Notes: a model not told the origin generated them from the sequence alone. Positions 23,527 to 32,187 are shown, counted from the first letter of the stretch. The stretch is 38,368 bases of DNA from Enhydrobacter sp. (GCA_026126105.1 JAHCJV010000052.1:1-38368); one strand, 5' to 3'. Numbers and translations are program-made.

Positions 23527-23834
23527 TCCTCGACGTCATCGAAAAGGCCATTCGCGAGAGGCGCTGCGTCACCGTCGTCCACGACGGCACCACCCGGCGA
23601 GTCGCTCCGCATGCGGTCGGCTTCACCCGCGACGACGTGCCGGCCGTCTTCGTTTTCCAGTATGCCGGCCAGACCACGAGCACGCTGCCCTTCGAGGGTG
23701 AGTGGCGCTGCCTGCACTTCGCGCATTTGAGCCATGCCAGCGAAAACGGCGACCGATGGCGGTCGCCGTCCAACTACAGCCTGTCGCGCCAGACTTGCCT
23801 GAAGCAGATCGTGCTGGCCGTAGCCGAAGGTTAG
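23523..23834 (+). CDS. Small WYL-domain-like protein
   Basis: 103 residues starting at a GTG whose bases overlap the quinone-oxidoreductase stop as GTGA. The sequence IEKAIRERRCVTVVHDG, R-V-A-P-H-A-V-G, FVFQYAG and GEWRCLHFAHLS follows the layout of stand-alone WYL-like domains: a short strand, P-H-x-x-G, a Y-Q segment and a G-x-W-R strand. WYL domains bind ligands or nucleic acids and usually sit in regulators, but here there is no DNA-binding part. The function is unknown. The match is from motif order only. Confidence 0.7.
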   Translation: MILDVIEKAIRERRCVTVVHDGTTRRVAPHAVGFTRDDVPAVFVFQYAGQTTSTLPFEGEWRCLHFAHLSHASENGDRWRSPSNYSLSRQTCLKQIVLAVAEG

Positions 23835-23876
23835 AGCATAGGCTTCTTCGCGACCGTCGCCCGGCTCGCGCACCGC

Positions 23877-24662
23877 TCAAAAGAAATCGCCAATCGCGTC
23901 GAGGACCGCCGCCGGCCTCTCCTGTCCGACCGCGTGGCCGGCCTCTGCAATCTGCGTCAGCTTCGATCCGGAAATCGCCTTTGCGAAAGCCTCGCCATAT
24001 ACAGGCGGGATCAGCGCGTCTTCCTCGCCCCATACGATCAGAGTTCTTGCCGTGATCCGGTGCAAGCGTCCGGCCAACCCGCGGTCGGGGATCGGGAACA
24101 GGAGCTTGCCGGCCATGCCCATCCGCCGGGCGTTCATGACCAGGAACTGCTTCAGGAATTCGGGGTCCTCCATGTTGCCGCGGCCGGCGGTCAGCAGCTT
24201 GCCGCCCGCCTCGGCGTCGTGGAACAGCAGCCCTGGGAGCTCGTAGGGCAGCTTGGAAAAGATATCGACCACCGGATGCGCGTCGAGCCACAGCCCGGCA
24301 GGCGCGATCAGGCAGAGGTCGGTGATCTCGGTATGGGCGATCGCCGCCATCTCCGCGGCAATCATGCCGCCCATCGAATGGCCAACCACGATCGGTTTCT
24401 CAAGCTCGAGCTTCTCGAGCACGTCCAGGGCATGCAGCGTCACGTCGAGCATGTCGCGCAGTCCGTCCTCGCCCTCCGACTGCCCGTAGCCCGGCAACAA
24501 CGGCGCCACGACCCGGTACTTGCTCGCCAGCGCCGCCAGCAGCGGGTCGTCGACCATGTGCCCGCCGGCGCCGTGGAGGAACAGTAGATCGCGACCCTTG
24601 CCGGCTTCGACCACCTCGATACGGGCGCCCAGAGGCTCCAGCGCCAGGAACTTCGACTTCAT
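23877..24662 (-). CDS. Alpha/beta hydrolase
   Basis: A 261-residue serine hydrolase. The oxyanion segment is LFLHGAGGHMVDDP, the nucleophile elbow is GHSMGGMIAAEMA, the acid is in WGEEDALIPP, and the histidine is in AEAGHAVGQERP. The layout matches epoxide-hydrolase/meta-cleavage (C-C) or lactone-type hydrolases. The ATG at 24662 overlaps the stop of the upstream LLM monooxygenase (ATGA), so the two enzymes are translationally coupled. They may act in sequence, a flavin monooxygenase producing an ester or lactone that the hydrolase opens. That sequence is inference. Confidence 0.88.
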   Translation of the reverse strand: MKSKFLALEPLGARIEVVEAGKGRDLLFLHGAGGHMVDDPLLAALASKYRVVAPLLPGYGQSEGEDGLRDMLDVTLHALDVLEKLELEKPIVVGHSMGGMIAAEMAAIAHTEITDLCLIAPAGLWLDAHPVVDIFSKLPYELPGLLFHDAEAGGKLLTAGRGNMEDPEFLKQFLVMNARRMGMAGKLLFPIPDRGLAGRLHRITARTLIVWGEEDALIPPVYGEAFAKAISGSKLTQIAEAGHAVGQERPAAVLDAIGDFF

Positions 24663-25891
24663 TCGGCAGCAATCCTCGTCGGAACCGGCTCGTGCATCGG
24701 ATGGCACCAGAAGCGGTCGTCGTGGTTCTGCCACTCGGGCCACAGGTTGCGCAGGTGCGGCATCACCTTCTCGGCGAAGAGCTTGGTCGAATGGCGCACC
24801 TTGTCGTCCGGCATGTTGCCGATGTGCATCAGGCAGAAGATGTTGCCGACCCGCAGCGTCTTGATCAGCTCCTCCAGCTGCTGGCGCACCGTCTCCGGCG
24901 AGCCCGCCACGATGTAGCGATTCTCGGTCAGGTCCTTCCAGCTCATGCTGGGATAGTCGCGTGCCGCGGCCGAGGTGAACTGCGACAGCGCGCCAGTCTG
25001 GATGGTCTTCACGGTGCGGTAGCCGGGCGCGTCAGCGAAGCCCGGATAGACGTGCAGGCATCGATTGTAGAAGTAGTTTACGTGCGGGCCGTAGAGCCGC
25101 TCTGCCTCTTCGTCGCTGTCCGCGACGCAGATCACCTGAGCAAAGCCGGCACGGTAGGGCGATTCGTCGACCTTCCGCTCGGCCACCCGCTTCCAGTAGC
25201 CGTCCATCAGAAGCCGGGCGCGCAGGTAGCCCGAGTAGCTGAGGTAGGAATAGGAGTAGGTGTTGTCGATGCAGAAGTCGTAGGTCTCGACCGAGCCGCC
25301 GCCGGGAATGAAGACCGGCATCTGCTGCTGCAATGGCTTGGGCCAGCAATTAACGTAGCGCAGCTTGGTGTAGCGGCCGTTGAAGGCGAACGGCTCGTCG
25401 GCCGCCCACGCCTTGCGGATCAGCTCGTGCGCCTCGGCGTACTTCTCGCGGGTCAGCGCGGGAATCGTGCCGTAGGCGTAGTTCGTATCCATGGAAGTCC
25501 CGACCGGAAAGCCCGCGATCAGCCGCCCGCCCGACAGCACGTCGAGCATGGCCATCTCCTCCGCAACGCGCAGCGGCGGATTGTAGAGCGCGATCGAGTT
25601 GCCGAGCACGACCAGCGCCGCCTTCGAGGTCCGCCGCGTGAGCGTCGCTGCCATGATGTTGGGCGACGGCATCAGCCCATAGGCGTTGGCGTGGTGCTCG
25701 TTGACACCGATGCCGTCGAAGCCGACCGTCTCGGCGTATTCCAGCTGGTCGAGATACTGGTGGTAGGCGATGTGGCCCAGCTCGGGCTGATACATTCTGT
25801 TGGGCAGGTCGACCCAGACCGAGCGATGCTTCTCCCGGAAATCGTCCGGCATGTGCGGCCACGGCATGAGATGGAACCAGGTGAACTTCAT
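24659..25891 (-). CDS. LLM class flavin-dependent monooxygenase
   Basis: A 410-residue luciferase-like TIM barrel. Visible family marks are VGFDGIGVNEHHANAYG, NSIALYNPPLRVAEEMAMLD, SGGRLIAGFPVGTS and the C-terminal YIVAGSPETVRQQL. Such enzymes use reduced FMN from a partner reductase to oxygenate substrates. The gene sits between a crotonase (8 bp upstream) and an alpha/beta hydrolase (ATGA overlap). This arrangement suggests a degradative operon for a hydrophobic acyl or cyclic compound. No flavin reductase is in the cluster. Confidence 0.9.
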   Translation of the reverse strand: MKFTWFHLMPWPHMPDDFREKHRSVWVDLPNRMYQPELGHIAYHQYLDQLEYAETVGFDGIGVNEHHANAYGLMPSPNIMAATLTRRTSKAALVVLGNSIALYNPPLRVAEEMAMLDVLSGGRLIAGFPVGTSMDTNYAYGTIPALTREKYAEAHELIRKAWAADEPFAFNGRYTKLRYVNCWPKPLQQQMPVFIPGGGSVETYDFCIDNTYSYSYLSYSGYLRARLLMDGYWKRVAERKVDESPYRAGFAQVICVADSDEEAERLYGPHVNYFYNRCLHVYPGFADAPGYRTVKTIQTGALSQFTSAAARDYPSMSWKDLTENRYIVAGSPETVRQQLEELIKTLRVGNIFCLMHIGNMPDDKVRHSTKLFAEKVMPHLRNLWPEWQNHDDRFWCHPMHEPVPTRIAAE

Positions 25892-25899
25892 GTCCGCTC

Positions 25900-26730
25900 C
25901 TATCGTCCCTTGAACTGCGGTTCGCGCTTTTCGAGGAAGGCCTTGATGCCCTCCTTCATGTCGTCGGTCTGCATCAGCGGCAGGAGTTGCAGGAAGACAT
26001 GATGGACATGCTCGTTGAAAGGCTCGTTCCAGGCCATGCGCATCATGCGCTTGGCGGCCTGGATGGCGAGCGGCGCGTTGGCCGCGATCTCCAGCGCCAT
26101 CTCGCGCGCGGCGCCGAGCACGTCTTGATCGGCCACGACCTCGTTGACCAGGCCGATCTCGAGCGACTGCTGCGCATTCAGCGTGCGCCCGGTGAAGATC
26201 AGCTCGGCGGCCTTTGCCCAGCCCAGCATGCGCGGCAGGTACCAGGTGCCGCCGGACTCCGGCAGCACGCCGCGCTTGGCATAGGACGCCGCGAGCTTGG
26301 CCGACTGCGCCATGATCCGGATGTCCGCGCCGAGCGCGAGGTCGAGCCCGTAGCCGGCCGCCGATCCGTTGAGCGCGGCTATCACCGGCTTGTCCATGGC
26401 GTGGAGCACCGGCGGCGGCGTGTTGCGCAGGTCGATGTTGGTCGGCGTCGCGCCCGAGCCGACCGAGAGATTGTCCGTGCCCTTGCTCTGCGCCTCGAGG
26501 TTCAGCCCGGCGCAGAAGGCGCGGCCGGTGCCGGTGAGGATGACGACGCGCACGTCGCGTTCCTCGTTGGCCCTCACCAGCGCTTCGGTAAGCTGGCGCA
26601 ACATCGGACCGGAGATGGTGTTCATGCGCTGCGGGGCGTTCAACGTCACCGTCGCGATCGCGCCGTCGACGTCGTAGAGCAGCTCCTCCGGCATGACCGA
26701 CATTGTGGGCTGGGCCGCAAATTGGCTCAT
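25900..26730 (-). CDS. Enoyl-CoA hydratase/isomerase (crotonase) family protein
   Basis: The 276-residue crotonase has TGTGRAFCAGLNLEAQSKG (oxyanion hole 1), NGSAAGYGLDLALGADIRI (oxyanion hole 2) and RGVLPESGGTWYLPRMLG, which carries a probable catalytic Glu and is similar to the 19011 crotonase. The C-terminal FLEKREPQFKGR is typical. The ATG at 26730 is preceded by GGAGGGGAGGAA. It is first in a minus-strand operon with an LLM monooxygenase and an alpha/beta hydrolase, and divergent from threonine aldolase. The role is probably in acyl-CoA degradation. Confidence 0.9.
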   Translation of the reverse strand: MSQFAAQPTMSVMPEELLYDVDGAIATVTLNAPQRMNTISGPMLRQLTEALVRANEERDVRVVILTGTGRAFCAGLNLEAQSKGTDNLSVGSGATPTNIDLRNTPPPVLHAMDKPVIAALNGSAAGYGLDLALGADIRIMAQSAKLAASYAKRGVLPESGGTWYLPRMLGWAKAAELIFTGRTLNAQQSLEIGLVNEVVADQDVLGAAREMALEIAANAPLAIQAAKRMMRMAWNEPFNEHVHHVFLQLLPLMQTDDMKEGIKAFLEKREPQFKGR

Positions 26731-26784
26731 GTTTCCTCCCCTCCGGGTTTGCCGCTATGGTGGCGCAGGAGTATCCGGGGCGCC

Positions 26785-27834
26785 ATGCAAAACCGTTTCA
26801 TAGATCTCTACAGCGACACCAAGACCAAGCCCTCGGCCGGCATGCGGAAGGCCATGGCCGAAGCCGAAGTGGGCGACGAGCAGAAATACGAAGACCCGAC
26901 GGTCAACCGGCTGCGCGAGCGCATCTGCGAGCTTCTGGGCAAGGAGGACGCGGTCTTCATGCCGAGCGGCACGATGTGCAACCAGGCTGCAATCCGAGTC
27001 CATTGCCGCCTCGGCGACGAGGTGATGGCCGACAAGACCGCGCACATCATCAACGCCGAAACGGGCGGCACCGCCGCGAATTCAGGTGTGATGATCCGCA
27101 TGCTCGACGGTCCCAACGGCGTATTCACCGCCGAGCAGGTGAAGGCCGCCCTGCGCGATCCCAATAGCCGCAACGCACCACGCTCGCGGCTTGTCTCGGT
27201 CGAGAACACCTCCAACGGCGGCTTCGGCACGGTGTGGCCGCTCGCCACGCTGCAGGGCGTGTCGAAGGTCGCGCACGACGCCGGCCTCGCCGTGCACATG
27301 GATGGCGCGCGCCTCTGCAACGCAGCCGTGAGATCCGGCACAAAGGCAAAGGACTATGCCGCCTGCGTCGATTCGCTATGGCTCGACTACACCAAGGGAC
27401 TCGGTGCGCCGGTCGGCGCGTCACTGGCGGGATCGAAAGAGTTCATCAAGGAGGCCTGGCGGCAGAAGCAGATGCTGGGCGGCTCGATGCGCCAGTCCGG
27501 CGTGATCGCCGCCGCCGCGCTCTACGCGCTGGAGCACAACTGGGATCGCCTCGCCGAGGACCATGACAACGCCCATCACCTCGCCGCCGGTATCGCCAAC
27601 ATCACGGGCCTCGAGTGCGAGGTCGACCGCATGCAGACCAACCTCGTGTTCTTCGACGTGAAGAAGCCAGGCATGACCGGCGCGCAGTTCGTCGCGGCCT
27701 GCACCGAGCGCGGCGTCGGCATGGGCACCAGCGCCGGCAGCGCCAATCGCATCCGCGCCGTCACCCACCTCGACGTCAACCGCGCCGATATCGACGCCGC
27801 ACTGAAGGTGATCAGCGACGTGATGGCGGCGTAG
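26785..27834 (+). CDS. ltaE: Low-specificity L-threonine aldolase-like PLP enzyme
   Basis: A 349-residue fold-type I PLP enzyme. The N-terminal DLYSDTKTKPSAGMRKAM and EDPTVNRLRERI, the AVFMPSGTMCNQAAI segment, HMDGARLCNAAV and DYTKGLGAPVGASLAG with Schiff-base Lys204 match threonine/beta-hydroxy-aspartate aldolases. The enzyme cleaves L-threonine or allo-threonine to glycine plus acetaldehyde. The start ATG at 26785 lies in the 54-bp divergent gap to the crotonase operon, with AGGAG further upstream. Confidence 0.9.
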   Translation: MQNRFIDLYSDTKTKPSAGMRKAMAEAEVGDEQKYEDPTVNRLRERICELLGKEDAVFMPSGTMCNQAAIRVHCRLGDEVMADKTAHIINAETGGTAANSGVMIRMLDGPNGVFTAEQVKAALRDPNSRNAPRSRLVSVENTSNGGFGTVWPLATLQGVSKVAHDAGLAVHMDGARLCNAAVRSGTKAKDYAACVDSLWLDYTKGLGAPVGASLAGSKEFIKEAWRQKQMLGGSMRQSGVIAAAALYALEHNWDRLAEDHDNAHHLAAGIANITGLECEVDRMQTNLVFFDVKKPGMTGAQFVAACTERGVGMGTSAGSANRIRAVTHLDVNRADIDAALKVISDVMAA

Positions 27835-27855
27835 TCTCTCATGGTCAGGTTCATG

Positions 27856-27913
27856 CGGACTGCGAGCGTCCCGCTCGCTCATGCATCCGAGCGAGCGGGA
27901 CGCTCGCGGTCCG
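27856..27913. repeat. 25-bp-stem hairpin repeat (REP-like) before the molybdopterin gene
   Basis: Bases 27856-27880 and 27889-27913 are inverted repeats with 24 of 25 positions paired; the exception can form a G-U pair. The loop is ATGCATCC. The core GCGAGCGTCCCGCTCGC is itself near-palindromic. No T-run follows. The 3' arm ends eight bases before the ATG at 27921 and overlaps its GGAAG ribosome site. The element may be an extragenic palindrome or act as an RNA regulatory hairpin. Confidence 0.8.
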
Positions 27914-27920
27914 GAAGACG

Positions 27921-30182
27921 ATGAACGCCATCGTCCGGCGCGAGGATCAGCGCTTCCTCACCGGTAAGGGTCGCTACGCTGACAACACCGCCCCCGCCGA
28001 CTCACTGGCCATTCTGTTCGTGCGATCACCGCATGCGCATGCGCGGATCGTGGGGATCGACCGGACGGAGGCGCTCGCGATGCCGGGCGTCGTGGCGATC
28101 TATACGGCCGAGGACACGGCGGCCGACGGGCTGGGCCATCTGCCAGCCATAAGTGAGATCAAGGACGCCGAGGGTAATCGCCATCGTGAGCCGCCACACC
28201 TGCCGATGCCGGTCGGCAAGGTGCGCCATGTCGGCGATATCGTGGCGATGGTTGTCGCCACCACGCTCGACCAGGCGCGTGACGCCGCCGAGGCGCTGGT
28301 CGTCGACTACGATCCTCTCCCCGCGGTCGTCACCGTGGCGCAGGCCCTCACGCCCGGCGCGCCGCTCCTGCACTACGAGGCGCCCGGCAACCTGATGTGC
28401 CGCTGGGGCAAGGGCGACGCCGCAGCGACCGAGGCCGCGTTCGCCCGCGCCGCGCACGTCACGACGCTCTCGATCCGTTCCCCGCGCCAGATCGTGCACT
28501 ACATGGAAACACGCGCCGCGTGGTCGGCTTACGATCCCGCCGGCGATGTAGTGACGGTCACCTTCGCCTCGCAGGGCGTGCAGATCCCGCATCGCCTGAT
28601 GTGCGAGCGGATCCTGCACATCCCGCCCGAGAAGCTGCGGCTGGTCACTCTGGACGTGGGCGGCGGCTTCGGGCCGAAATATCCCATCTATCCCGAGCCC
28701 GTCCTCATCGCCTGGGCGACGCGCAAGCTCGGGAGAGGGCTGCGCTGGACGAGCGAACGGGCCGAGCTTGCCGTCTCCGACAGCCATGCACGCGACCTCG
28801 TAGCGACCGGCGAGCTGGCGCTCGATGCCGAGGGCCGCTTCCTCGCCGTGCGCGTGAAGGCCGAGTCGAACTACGGCGCCTATGTCTCGATGTTCGCGCC
28901 CACCATCTCGACCACCGGCCTCGCCAAGGTGATCTCAGGCCTCTACCGCATCCCTGCCATCCGGGTCGATTTCGACTGCGCCTTCACCAACACCGTGCCC
29001 GTCGATGCGATCCGCGGTGCCGGCAAGCCGGAGGCGCTATTCCTGCTCGAGCGACTGGTCGATCTGGCCGCGCGGGAAACCGGCCGCAGCGCGGTCGAGC
29101 TGCGGCGGCTCAACCTCCTCACCCGGGCCGACATGCCTTACGCCGCCGCCAGCGGCTACACCTACGATGCCGCCGACTGCGTTAGCCTGTTCGAGACGGC
29201 GCTGCGGACCGCCGACGAAGCGGGCTTCGCGACGCGGCGCGCAGCGAGCGAGGCGAAGGGCAAGCGGCGCGGCTTTGGCTTGTCGTGTTATCTGCACGGC
29301 ACCGGAGGCATCGCCGACGAACATGCGGTGGTCGATGTGCAGCCGGACCGGCTGGTCGCGCGGCTCGGCACGCAGAGCCAGGGACAGGGGCACGAGACGG
29401 TGTTCGCCCAGCTCCTGTCGCAAGCGCTCGGCGTCCCGATCGAGCGAATCGACATTCGTCAGGGTGACACACGCAGCATCCCGCGGGGCGGCGGCACGGG
29501 CGGCTCGTCCTCGACTATCATCAGCGGAACGACGCTCAAGCGCGCCGCCGACGTCGTGATCCAGCGCGGCCGCGACCTCGCCGCCGAACGGCTCGAGACG
29601 TCGCCGGCCGACATCGCCTTCCGAGATGGCGCCTTCGAGGTGGTCGGCACCGACCGCCGTATTGGCCTGCTGGAGCTCGCCGCCTGGAAGCCGTTCAGCG
29701 GCGATGCGGTCTTCGCCGACAAGATCGAGTCCTACCCGACAGGCGTAATGGCCTGCGAGGTCGAGGTCGATCCCGAGACCGGCGCGATCAGGCTCGACAG
29801 GCTGGTCGCGGTCGCCGACTGCGGCGTCGTGGTCAACCCCCGCCTGCTCGACGGTCAGATGCATGGCGGCATCGTTCACGGGCTGGGCAATGCGATGATG
29901 GAAGAGGCCAGGTACGACGAGGAGACCGGCCAGCTCCTGACTGGAACGCTGATGGATTACGCGCTGCCGCGCGCCGACGATGTACCGTCCTTCACCGTCG
30001 AGACCATCGTCACGCCCTCGCCCAACAACTTCCTGGGCTTCAAGGGCGTCGGCGAGCTGCCGACCAACGGCGCGCCGGCGGCATTCGCCAATGCGGTGCT
30101 CGATGCGCTGGCGCCGCTCGGCGTGCGCCATCTCGACATGCCGCTGACGGCTGAGCGGGTGTGGCAAGCGCTTAGGGCGTAG
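27921..30182 (+). CDS. Xanthine dehydrogenase/CoxL-family molybdopterin-binding large subunit (orphan)
   Basis: A 753-residue molybdenum hydroxylase large subunit. It has DQRFLTGKGRYADN at the start, LDVGGGFGPKYPIYPE, the active-site region AIRGAGKPEA (R365 onward), corresponding to the AYRGAGR of form II CO-dehydrogenase-like enzymes, a GQGHETVFAQ stretch, GGTGGSSS and a C-terminal KGVGELPTNGAP with the expected catalytic Glu. Such subunits hydroxylate aldehydes, purines or aromatics. No 2Fe-2S (CoxS) or FAD (CoxM) subunit lies beside it. The ATG at 27921 immediately follows a large hairpin whose arm covers the ribosome site. Confidence 0.92.
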   Translation: MNAIVRREDQRFLTGKGRYADNTAPADSLAILFVRSPHAHARIVGIDRTEALAMPGVVAIYTAEDTAADGLGHLPAISEIKDAEGNRHREPPHLPMPVGKVRHVGDIVAMVVATTLDQARDAAEALVVDYDPLPAVVTVAQALTPGAPLLHYEAPGNLMCRWGKGDAAATEAAFARAAHVTTLSIRSPRQIVHYMETRAAWSAYDPAGDVVTVTFASQGVQIPHRLMCERILHIPPEKLRLVTLDVGGGFGPKYPIYPEPVLIAWATRKLGRGLRWTSERAELAVSDSHARDLVATGELALDAEGRFLAVRVKAESNYGAYVSMFAPTISTTGLAKVISGLYRIPAIRVDFDCAFTNTVPVDAIRGAGKPEALFLLERLVDLAARETGRSAVELRRLNLLTRADMPYAAASGYTYDAADCVSLFETALRTADEAGFATRRAASEAKGKRRGFGLSCYLHGTGGIADEHAVVDVQPDRLVARLGTQSQGQGHETVFAQLLSQALGVPIERIDIRQGDTRSIPRGGGTGGSSSTIISGTTLKRAADVVIQRGRDLAAERLETSPADIAFRDGAFEVVGTDRRIGLLELAAWKPFSGDAVFADKIESYPTGVMACEVEVDPETGAIRLDRLVAVADCGVVVNPRLLDGQMHGGIVHGLGNAMMEEARYDEETGQLLTGTLMDYALPRADDVPSFTVETIVTPSPNNFLGFKGVGELPTNGAPAAFANAVLDALAPLGVRHLDMPLTAERVWQALRA

Positions 30183-30198
30183 GCGCGTTCACCGCCCC

Positions 30199-30212
30199 GG
30201 GCGTTCGCGCCC
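30199..30212 (+). terminator. Probable terminator with TTCG tetraloop
   Basis: GGGCG, loop TTCG, CGCCC followed by TTTGCCC. The stem is GC-rich with the especially stable UUCG loop, 17 bases after the molybdopterin-subunit stop. The T-run is only three bases long, so efficiency is uncertain. Confidence 0.4.
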
Positions 30213-30267
30213 TTTGCCCTGATTCAGATCAATGCCAACCTCGCATGGCCCTGCGAGAAACGTCCGC

Positions 30268-30861
30268 ATGGCACCGGCGACGCGCACCATACTGATCGTG
30301 AACGGGCACCCTGACGCCAGCAGCAAGGGCTTGTGTCATGCCCTCGCCGAGGCCTACGCCGATGGCGCCCTGAAAGCCGGGCACAAGATCGACCGCATCG
30401 ACGTCGCCCGCCTCGATCTCGGCTTCCTGCACTCTCAGGCAGAATTCGAGACGGGCAAGCCGCCGGCCGCGATCGCCGCGGCGCAGGAGCGGATCCGCGC
30501 CGCCGATCACCTCGTGATCATCTTCCCGCTGTGGCTCGGCGACATGCCGGCTGTGCTGAAAGCCTTCTTCGAGCAGACGCTGCGGCCGGGATTTGCCTTC
30601 ACCTATCGGGCGAGCGGATTCCCGATCAAACACCTCCAGGGCCGATCCGCGCGGATCATCGTCACGATGGGGATGCCGGCGTTCATCTATCGCTGGTACT
30701 TCTGGGCCCACGGCCTGAAGAATTTGGAGCGCAACATCCTGGGATTCGTGGGCTTTGCGCCGGTGCGCGATACGATCATTGGCGGCGTCGGCACGGCATC
30801 GCGCGAGAGAATGGCACGTCACATCGAAGCGATCCGCGCGCTCGGACGACGCGCTCTCTAG
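30268..30861 (+). CDS. Flavodoxin-fold NAD(P)H:quinone oxidoreductase
   Basis: A 197-residue protein with the flavodoxin_2 layout. NGHPDASSKGLCHALAEAY is the phosphate loop, DLGFLHSQAEFE follows, and FPLWLGDMPAVLKAFFEQTL GF is the FMN/substrate segment of MdaB/KefF-like quinone reductases. It performs two-electron reduction of quinones. I chose the ATG at 30268 with GAGAAA before it; an ATG at 30232 is also in frame. It follows the molybdopterin subunit after a hairpin, so it is likely independently expressed. Confidence 0.88.
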   Translation: MAPATRTILIVNGHPDASSKGLCHALAEAYADGALKAGHKIDRIDVARLDLGFLHSQAEFETGKPPAAIAAAQERIRAADHLVIIFPLWLGDMPAVLKAFFEQTLRPGFAFTYRASGFPIKHLQGRSARIIVTMGMPAFIYRWYFWAHGLKNLERNILGFVGFAPVRDTIIGGVGTASRERMARHIEAIRALGRRAL

Positions 30862-30875
30862 GCTTGGCTGCCAGC

Positions 30876-31205
30876 CTATCGCGCATGGAGGCGCTGAAGC
30901 GCGACCGCGATCGCCTCCCGGGTGGCCGGTGGCTGCTCGGCGATGGCGCGGGCAAGCAGGCCGAGCTGCCCACGCAGGGTGTGGATCTGGTCGACGAGCG
31001 AGACGACCGTCTCGACGGTATCGTCGTCGAAGCCGATATCGTCGTGCAGCTCGGCGAGGAGCCGCGCGCGAGCTAGGTCGACCTGCTCGAAGGTCCAGCT
31101 TTCCCCGCTTTCACTCGGCCGCAACAACCCGCGTGCCACCCAGCGCTCGACATGGACGGTCGTCAGCCCGCCATGCTGCCGCAGCAGCTCATCGAGGCTC
31201 GTCAT
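30876..31205 (-). CDS. cbpM: Chaperone modulator CbpM-like protein
   Basis: A 109-residue protein with a MerR-like helix-turn-helix arrangement: VHVERWVARGLLRP, then WTFEQVDLARARLLAELHDDIG, and a coiled region VDQIHTLRGQLGLL. That is the CbpM pattern. CbpM binds the J-domain of CbpA and inhibits its activity and DNA binding. The ATG overlaps the stop of the CbpA-type DnaJ gene (ATGA), the known genomic order cbpA-cbpM. Last gene of the acyl-CoA dehydrogenase/ABC-domain/DnaJ operon. Confidence 0.85.
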   Translation of the reverse strand: MTSLDELLRQHGGLTTVHVERWVARGLLRPSESGESWTFEQVDLARARLLAELHDDIGFDDDTVETVVSLVDQIHTLRGQLGLLARAIAEQPPATREAIAVALQRLHAR

Positions 31206-32167
31206 GTGAACTGCTCCATGGATGCGCGCGGGTCCAAAGCCTTTCCTTCGTCCCAGGATTGGAGGAACGCCTTCAGCTTGTCGTCCGGCTTCTCGGGCAG
31301 GACGACCTTGAGCTTCACGTACTGATCGCCGCGCTGGCCGGACTTGCGGTCGAGCAGGCCGCGGCCCTTGAGCCGCAACGAGGTGCCGGTATTGGAGCCC
31401 GCCGGCACGTTCAGCATCACCGCGCCGCCGATCGTCGGCACCTTGACCTTGCCGCCCAGCACCGCCTCGGTGAGCGTCACCGGCAATTCGACATGAATGT
31501 CGTTGTCGCGCGGCTCGAAGAAGGCGTGCGGCTGCACGCGGATCTCGACATAGGCGTCGCCAGCAGGCATGCCCTTGGACCCAGGCATGCCCTGGCCCTT
31601 GAGCCGCAACGTCGTGCCGTCCATCGTCCCTTCCGGCACGTCGATGTCGAGCGTGCGGCCGTCGGGCAAGTCGACCCGCTGCTTGCCACCGCGCGCCCCT
31701 ACCAGGAAGGGCACGGTGAGACTGTAGGTGACCGGCATGCCGCCCATGTCGAAGCCGTCCTCGCCGAAGTCCGGCCGCTCGCCGCCAAAGCCGAAACCCC
31801 GGCGTTTGCGCCCTCCGCGCTGACCGAACATCTCGGAGAAGACGTCACCCATGTCGACGAAGGATTCGTGGCCCCCGCCTCGCTGGTACTTGAAGCCACC
31901 CGGCCCACCTGCCTGGTCGCGGTAGAAGCCTCGCGGCGGAACTTCGGCACCGGTGCCGTCGATCTCGCCAGCGTCGAAACGGCGGCGCTTGTCCTTGTCG
32001 GACAAAATGTCGTTTGCCTGGCTGATCTCCTTGAATTTCGCCTCAGCCGCCTTGTCCCCCGGATTGAGATCCGGATGGTGCTTCTTGGCGAGCTTGCGGA
32101 ACGCCTTGCGGACGTCGTCCTCGGAGGCTGTCCGGCTCACCCCAAGGACGGAATAGGGATCACTCAT
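31202..32167 (-). CDS. cbpA: CbpA-type DnaJ co-chaperone (class II J protein)
   Basis: A 321-residue J protein. The J-domain is MSDPYSVLGVSRTASEDDVR, with HPD at residues 31-33. A glycine/phenylalanine-rich linker follows (GFYRDQAGG... FGFGG). There are no zinc-finger cysteine repeats, so it is CbpA/class II. Two C-terminal substrate-binding barrels follow. It delivers substrates to DnaK and may bind DNA at stationary phase. The ATG at 32167 starts 20 bases after the upstream ABC-domain gene. The next gene is CbpM. Confidence 0.93.
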   Translation of the reverse strand: MSDPYSVLGVSRTASEDDVRKAFRKLAKKHHPDLNPGDKAAEAKFKEISQANDILSDKDKRRRFDAGEIDGTGAEVPPRGFYRDQAGGPGGFKYQRGGGHESFVDMGDVFSEMFGQRGGRKRRGFGFGGERPDFGEDGFDMGGMPVTYSLTVPFLVGARGGKQRVDLPDGRTLDIDVPEGTMDGTTLRLKGQGMPGSKGMPAGDAYVEIRVQPHAFFEPRDNDIHVELPVTLTEAVLGGKVKVPTIGGAVMLNVPAGSNTGTSLRLKGRGLLDRKSGQRGDQYVKLKVVLPEKPDDKLKAFLQSWDEGKALDPRASMEQFT

Positions 32168-32187
32168 GGCGGCAATATTGTTCCGAA

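Noticed and set aside
25987..26784. N-terminal extension of threonine aldolase
   Set aside because: Shadow of the crotonase gene on the other strand; the ATG at 26785 begins the family homology.
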